A stretch of 64,000 bases of DNA from Dendrobium chrysotoxum (taxonomy: Eukaryota > Streptophyta > Magnoliopsida > Asparagales > Orchidaceae). Shown piece after piece: positions 57,918 through 64,000 of this stretch. Made by a program: the position numbers and the translations under genes. Under the pieces are notes generated by a model. It saw only the letters and a list, made by a program, of their open reading frames with translations, searched no databases and was not told the DNA's origin. Numbering within the stretch: the stretch's first letter is position 1; each line of letters starts with the position of its first letter. The stretch spans positions 51,479,941 to 51,543,940 of the forward strand of contig CM034297.1 in assembly GCA_019925795.1 (NCBI GenBank), read 5' to 3'.

Positions 57918-59144
57918 CTACTGCCTCTGTCCATGACGACGTGGGCGTCGTCCAACAACTGGAGTAACAATCTGTGGTCTCGCCAACGGAACTGAACTAA
58001 CAGGCTGCCTGGGTGGCTGTCCTCTCTGCCACCTGTACCTCTGCCTAGCAGTCTGTCTCTGCAACTGAACGGACGCCTGAGAAATCTGGTGGAGTAACCT
58101 CTCCCGACTGACAGGGCCTCGACCCCGCTCTAAGCGGATAATGCGTCGAATCCTCCGAGAGAGGGTTCGAGCGGCATCATCCCTGGGGACCCTAGCGCGT
58201 GGTAAAGTAGTAGTGACAGGAGGGGCCGCCGCAATGCGAGCAACGTCCTCCTCATCACCACTGTGTGTCAGTGGAGAGAAGCGTCCTCCCTGAACCGCTG
58301 CTATCTCAGGGGCAACTGTAACGTCCTGGGTAGGGGAAATTGCAACTGGTCGTGGTGCCCGCTGCCTAGGGACGACTCTCCTCTGAACTGGCTCCTGGTG
58401 AGCCAACGAATCTGCCATCCGCTGTCTATCTGCCTCGGATGCAGCCAACCGAAGTCTACGGTTTCTATTCCTCTGGGCCCTTCTCCTAAGGTCAGAGGCG
58501 GAAGACGAAGCAACATCTGAACCCACTACCTGAGTGACAGGGGGAACAAGAAGTACGGGAAGTGTCGGGGTCTGCACGAGGGTCTCTGGGTGAGACAGTC
58601 GAGCGAAAGCTGAAACCCGACGGGAGGAAGGTGAAGGAGCCTCGGTCTGGGCACCCCTTTTCCTGGAGGAAGAAGGAGGGGGAACCCGAACACGAGCCGC
58701 CTCTACCGGAGTAGCAACAGGGGTAACTACTGCCTGCCGGCGCTGAGGGGCCGGGGCAGTCTGAACAACAGGTGCGGTAGGCACTGGTCGCCTAACCGCT
58801 GGACGAGTGGGCTGAACAGGGAGTGGTCTAGGCACTGGCTGCCTAACCACAGGGTGTGGCGGCTGCACACGAACAGGAGTAGGACGAGCAGGTGCCCGGG
58901 CTGTCCGCCGAGCAACTGGACGTCCGAAAGGTCGCATGGCTGCGCGACCTCTCCTCTGGGGAGGAGAGTAGGCAGCAGCCTCAGCAGGGGTCGGCCCGCC
59001 AAGAGTGACGAAGGCCGAGTCAGTGAAGGAACCAAAAGTGATTCCTCCAGCGGGAGGACTGGCTAGCAGGGACTCAGGAAGTGTCACCCGCGCGTCAGAA
59101 CCAAAACTGAAAAGTAACGGAAGGCACGAAGGAAGCCATGGCAC
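57918..59144 (-). pseudogene. Proline/arginine-rich frame upstream of gag
   Basis: A 408-codon open frame rich in Pro, Arg, Ala, Val and Gln (RPVARRTARAPARPTPVRVQ and similar), with no domain I recognise. Its own first codon is GTG; the nearest ATG (59139, MASFVPSV) is in a different frame, so a small frameshift probably lies near 59095. It is separated from the gag frame only by one TAG at its end. Ogre-type elements carry an extra ORF1 of unknown function before gag. This may be that protein, or simply a long N-terminal Gag extension. Confidence 0.7.
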
Positions 59145-59454
59145 TGTCTGCTAAGAAGAAGAAAAGAAGTTTGAAATAATTAGTAAGAAATAACGAGAAG
59201 ATGAATGATAGATAAGGGACGGAATGACCTAGAAGGTCCGAAGGAGGAAAGCTTAGCTAGGGGGAAACCCTAACTAAGAAGAACGGAAAGAAAGAAACCT
59301 AGCTAGGGGGGAAACCCTAACTAAGAAAAAGAAGAACGATCCTAACTAAGGAAGGACCCTAACTAAGAGTGGGACGGACCTAATCTAAGGAGTACCAATC
59401 CCGGAGTACACACAAGAGAGAATAATATAGAATCCAAAGATGGAGAGAGAAACC
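59140..59454 (-). other. Untranslated leader between PBS and first frame
   Basis: Purine-rich on the plus strand, with imperfect repeats of GGGGGAAACCCTAACTAAGA (59255-59360). No coding sequence. Location matches the leader or packaging region of an LTR retrotransposon. Confidence 0.6.
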
Positions 59455-59473
59455 TGTCCCATCGTGGTCGCCA
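59455..59473 (-). other. Primer-binding site candidate
   Basis: The minus strand reads TGGCGACCACGATGGGACA. It begins TGG, as complements of tRNA CCA ends do, and lies about 6 bp inside the LTR end. TGGCGA-type sites are usual in Tat/Athila elements and differ from the Met-type site of the Copia element at 1454. The exact tRNA was not identified. Confidence 0.6.
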
Positions 59474-59479
59474 GAAACC

Positions 59480-62400
59480 TGTGGACCTCCGAAAGGACAC
59501 AAACACCATCGCCCCACGAGGGGAGATAGTATCTGGCCAATGAAAGGGCAGATTCGATCACACATATGATTAACCATTGAGGATAGCGGCTCTCACCAGC
59601 ACACCCCGATGGGTAATAATATATATGATCTGATCCTAACGGGTTTCCCCCACCCGATACATTAGCTCGAATGGGGCTTATTTGAGAGTGGTATTCGGTT
59701 TCTCACGGGCGCAAGCCCCCGTGGTTAATTACATCTCAAGCCGGAGCCTGAGAATACTCTCGATTAAGGATTCTATATTATACTTTCTGAATTGGGATTG
59801 ACACATAGGGGGAAGACTAGGAAGTCCTACTCGAAGGGAAAGAGAGGTTCAACTAGGCTTAGTCAACATGCACGGCTCACATCAACATCCGGAGGGACTA
59901 AGGTAGTGAGAAGAAACTGGAGAAAAATAAATAAATCATGCACTCGAAACATGCAGGAGGGAAGGATGGAGGTGGCGTCATCCGTGTGACGCGGATATGT
60001 AGGGTTTAGGGTCTCTGGAAGACAGAAGACCTACCTACTGATGAGGCGTACTACAAAATAATAGTAGCCTTGAATCCTAAATCTAATGGGTTTAGTGTTC
60101 TACGCAACACTAACACCCGTGTCCTAACTAATACAATGCAAAACCTGGACTTACCCCGGCCTGGAAGGGGGAGCCAGCTAACCACCTAATCGCTTTAAAA
60201 CCATGTTGTCCAGTCATTTATGAAAGATGGGTAGGTGTGTTATAGTTCTCAAAAATAGGGCCGACATCTAAAGGATTTCCTAATTGGCCCCGGACTGATG
60301 TCGGGTGAATGCTCCTATGACTAATGCAATTAAAATTTTGATTTAGTTGATTTCTAATGCAATGTATGCTGGTTAAAGTATCCAAATCAGGTATGCACAA
60401 AACTTTAAAAAGGCTTATAAAATAATTTTTAGAATTAGACTGGGCTTCCCCAGGTCCGGCACCTCATCCTCATAGGTCAGATTATCCGGACTCTACCCGC
60501 AGGCGGGGAAGTGTCTTATAGAAGAAAAGAGAAATACATTAATATGCATGCGACCCCGAACGATTCCGGCAATTCCCTAGGTCGTTAAGTTTCTAAATTG
60601 CTTAAAACTTACAATTTTAAATATTAGTTGCGAGTAGAAAATATTTTGGTCCTTAGAGAGCCTAACGAAATCCAGGCTAAAATAAAAGCGGCATGCAGAT
60701 CGCCAATAAACTATGAAAAGCGTACAACCTATACGCAATCATCATCAAATCAAGCATAATACATAATTAAACAAATCAATTAAATGTTCATAGGCCAACT
60801 GCCCTTAATTACAACCCAGGGTCTGTAGAAAATTAAAGTAGCCGGGCACCACTGCCAACAACCCGGATTTCTAATCCTAAGATTGACGCAAGTTATTTTG
60901 AGTGGGATACACTTGGTCTTCATCTTCTTGATCTTCTCTTTCTTAGACTCATTGGATCTGAGCTTCCTCGGACTCCGTGGACCTCAGCTTCCTTGGACTC
61001 CTCGGGTAATCCAAATTTGGATTCCCAAATAGAAAAGGACTATCCTCATATTGGGTGTCCTTTTCTCTTTGGGCATCCAACCTTTGGGTTTCAGCATCCC
61101 CACTCAAAATAGACTTTTACAACTCTCAACCAATATTACAAATAGTTACATTAAATGAAAGCAGTAAATCTAGACTCTCCTGCAAGGTTATCCTAATGAA
61201 AATCATCCCAAGCAGTTTATATTATCCCAAGTAATTTATATAAAAATAAAAGTACTCATCACAGCCACACTTGGCCATGCTCTTAATTATTTGAGGGCTA
61301 AGAAAGCTCTGGAGCACCTGTAGCAATTTATAATGATGATTTTAATTAGCACTCATTTATTTAGGGGGGGCTAAGCAATTTCTGGAGCATCTGCATGAAT
61401 CAATGTTAGTATTTAAATCATGAATTTTTCCCCCCTTTATTTTAGCATGGCATGAGCATGGCCACCTGCAGAAAGTATCATTAATATCAAGATCGATCCT
61501 AACCTATGGGTAGTCTATCGTGTAATCACATCAATTCCCAGAGTGCAGTAAAAGTAAACAAACACACCAGCATCATCTCAATCACAACATACAGCCCAAT
61601 TTGGATTCTTCTATCCAAAGTTATGAATTTCTGAAGTCTTGGTCTCGTTTTGAACTAAGTTTGACCGGATTGTTGACTTTTTTTATGTAAGTTGATTTCT
61701 GGAATTTTAATATTTTTAATAAATACTAGACACTAATGTGAGTTGAGTGCCTTTGAGTTTGCTGGATTTGGAGTTTCCTACGCAAAGTTATGAATTTTAG
61801 AAGTTTCGGGCCCTAGACTATAGGCTACGGTTGACCAAAGAGTTGACTTTTTATTTTAGGTTGATTTCTGGACACCTAATATTTTTAAAAAAAACTAAAC
61901 CTTAATTAGAGTTAGGTGCCTTTTAGTTTGCCCATTTTGGAATTTTCTGTAATTAGTTATGATTTTTAGAAGTTGGGGCAATTAAATGAATTATCGGAAT
62001 TGCCTAATTAGGGGTACTTTGGGGGTTTTGGCCCAAATCAGCTCCAAACTAATTGGAATCACCTCCAAAGGTCAGAAATGACCTAAGAAGGTGTTCCCGA
62101 GTGTTTGGGGAAAATTAGGGATTTTTAATAATTTTTAATGATTTAATTAAGATAAAAAGGTGATTTTTGATTAAGGTTGAATTAAAGTCCAGATTAAGGT
62201 ACAATTAAGGGGGCCCTTATTATCTAAGGTTGGGGACTAAATTCTGGAGAGTTTGAGGTATTATGGGTATTTTTCTGATTTAAAATGAATTTATTAGATT
62301 TTTCTGAAGTTTCTTAGGCTTAATTAACGGGTAAATTAGGGTTTGCCAATTACGTGTTTTAAAGAGTCCAGAAAATTCCTAGAAAATTCTAGGGGGTTCT

Positions 62401-64000
62401 AGGTGTCACTAAGCACTAGTGTTTAAAGTTTCATAGCAATTCGGGATCTATCCTAGCTCCTAGAAATATTCTAAGTTCGCTAGACAATCCTTAATTATTG
62501 TCCTTAGTGTGTCACTACACTAAGCAGGAATAAAGTGAGTTAGCTAACCCTTAGGCATAACATAAAGAGGGTAAATGCAACAAATATAAACACACCAATC
62601 AAGTCCTTAGATCTAAGAGAGCCTAGGCTAAGTGCTTGTGCAACCTACACATGCAAGGACTACGAAAACACTAAGTAAAGAAATCTAATGAAGTGATTAG
62701 TGAATGATTGGGACACAATCACCCACTAATCCTTCTCCCACATGAATTGCTCTTCACATACATAACATAGGTTTAAGATTTTACCAAGTGGATCTCCCAA
62801 GATTAAGGATTTAATAATATATGTAGTTTTAAAAATGTTTAAAATACATATACGTATTAAGTACACAAATATATAATTTTTAAAATAAGATAGTTTGAAA
62901 ATGATTTCATGTTATATCCCTAGGAGATCCACTGGCCACCACCAAGGGGTTTCAAGATATTTTCATGTTTAAAATTAATTTTTAATTTTAAAGTAATTAA
63001 ATAATAATCAAATAATCAAGTAATTAGGTAGCACAGAAAATAATCCAAAAAATATAGAAATAAATCCAGAAAATAATTTTAAATAAAATATCATATTTTT
63101 CTGAAAAATTCAAGATATTATATACAAAAATTCGATTTAAAATGAATTAGTTATGAATTTTTGAAGTTTAATGTATTAAAAAGGATTTTTAAATAATTTC
63201 AAAATAATTAATATTTAAAAATAATTATCAAATTAAATTAAATTAAATATTAAAGTTTCTGGAATTTAAAGTAATTTAATAAAAATAATTTTCATAAGTT
63301 TTAAAAAATAAATGAATTTTTAATTAATTAATTATTAATTAAATAATCTAAGTATTTAATTAATTATAATAATCTAAAATGGTAAAAATATTTATTAATA
63401 AAAAAAATAAATAACAAAAATAATTATCTAATTTTGAAAATTATTTAATAAAATTATTTATTATAAATTTGAAAAATATTTAAATTTTAAATTAATTAAT
63501 TATTAATTAAATAATTTAAGTAATTAAGGAAAGTATTTAAAATAAGGTATATTTATTAAATTTAAAAGAGTAAATAAACAAATAAATAAATAAAATCTCT
63601 GATATGTTAACATAATTGGAATAAGAGATTCTTTACAAATTTGGAAAATAATTAAATTTTAAATCAATTAATTATTAATTAAGTAAATTAAGTAATTGAT
63701 AATTAAGGAAAGTATTTAAAATAGAAAATATTTATTAAAAATAAAAAAAGTAAATAAATTTATTAAAAAAAAAATTTAATCTGATTTTGAAAATAATTTA
63801 GTAAAATTATTATTTATAAATTTGGGAATAATTAAATTTTAAATCAATTAATTATTAACTAAGTAATTTAAGTAATTAATAAACTAAAATAATTTAAAAA
63901 AAATAGAAAAAATCATTAATAATTCGAAATTAAATAATAAAAAAAATAAAAATAATAATAATAATTTTCTTATTTTAGAATTATTCAATAAAAAAAATAA
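59480..64000 (-). mobile_element. 5' LTR of giant Tat/Ogre-like element, cut by window end
   Basis: Low-coordinate end placed at TGTGGACC (59480; the complement ends ...GGTCCACA), next to the PBS. From 60971 on it is a direct repeat of 39327 onward. Relative to the 3' LTR it lacks about 440 bp at position 61590. The AT-rich array starts near 63420 and the window ends inside it. By comparison with the other copy, about 2.3-2.5 kb of LTR should lie beyond 64000. Bases 59480-60970 have their counterpart in the gap, and in diverged form in the plus-strand LTR. Confidence 0.88.

Overview
This is plant nuclear DNA, very probably from an angiosperm. The support is the set of plant-type repeats: L1 LINEs whose ORF1 resembles DUF4283 plus a zinc knuckle and whose ORF2 has a zf-RVT region, an RTE LINE 3' end, CACTA termini, a Copia element with an initiator-Met primer site, and a giant Gypsy element of the Tat/Ogre type with a second RNase H. 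Remnants of a receptor-like protein (LRR-RLP) locus are also present. Base composition is strongly AT-rich and essentially every reading frame is broken. I see no gene that is clearly intact, so this reads as heterochromatic, repeat-filled sequence laid over an old RLP cluster.

Layout. 0-1 kb: a tiny tRNA-like retroposon with direct repeats, and a 5S rRNA/RTE chimeric retroposon. 1.2-3.45 kb: a truncated Copia element ending against an RLP scrap. 4.06-6.45 kb: a CACTA end and an ORF1-only LINE with target-site duplications. 7.4-11.65 kb: the main RLP pseudogene on the minus strand, split by a solo LTR (8301-9711) with a perfect 5-bp target duplication. 13.1-13.6 kb: a second RLP N-terminal fragment. 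14.6-16.4 kb: a LINE tail and two CACTA left ends. 16.4-22.66 kb (minus) and 22.7-28.07 kb (plus): two different, nearly full-length but decayed L1 LINEs lying head to head. 28.3-30.3 kb: an RTE fragment, a CACTA-like fragment inside another RLP relic, a miniature poly(A) insertion and a GC-rich palindromic repeat.

31.63-64 kb belongs to very large Tat/Ogre-like LTR retrotransposons. One LTR in plus orientation (31631-38826) runs into a gap of exactly 500 N (38827-39326). On the other side lies the 3' LTR of a minus-strand element (39327-45162), whose interior (45163-59479) carries a long non-coding 3' region with two tandem arrays, then pol, protease, gag, an extra proline/arginine-rich frame and a primer-binding site. 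Its 5' LTR starts near 59480 and leaves the window at 64000. From the alignable parts the LTRs should be about 7 kb each and the whole element about 28 kb.

No genes here work together as a pathway. The biology is the insertion history: RLP duplication, then waves of LINE, CACTA and LTR insertion. The most unusual items are the 5S-RTE chimera, the TSD-bounded ORF1-only LINE, the minimal tRNA-like retroposon, and the inverted giant LTRs meeting at a placeholder gap.
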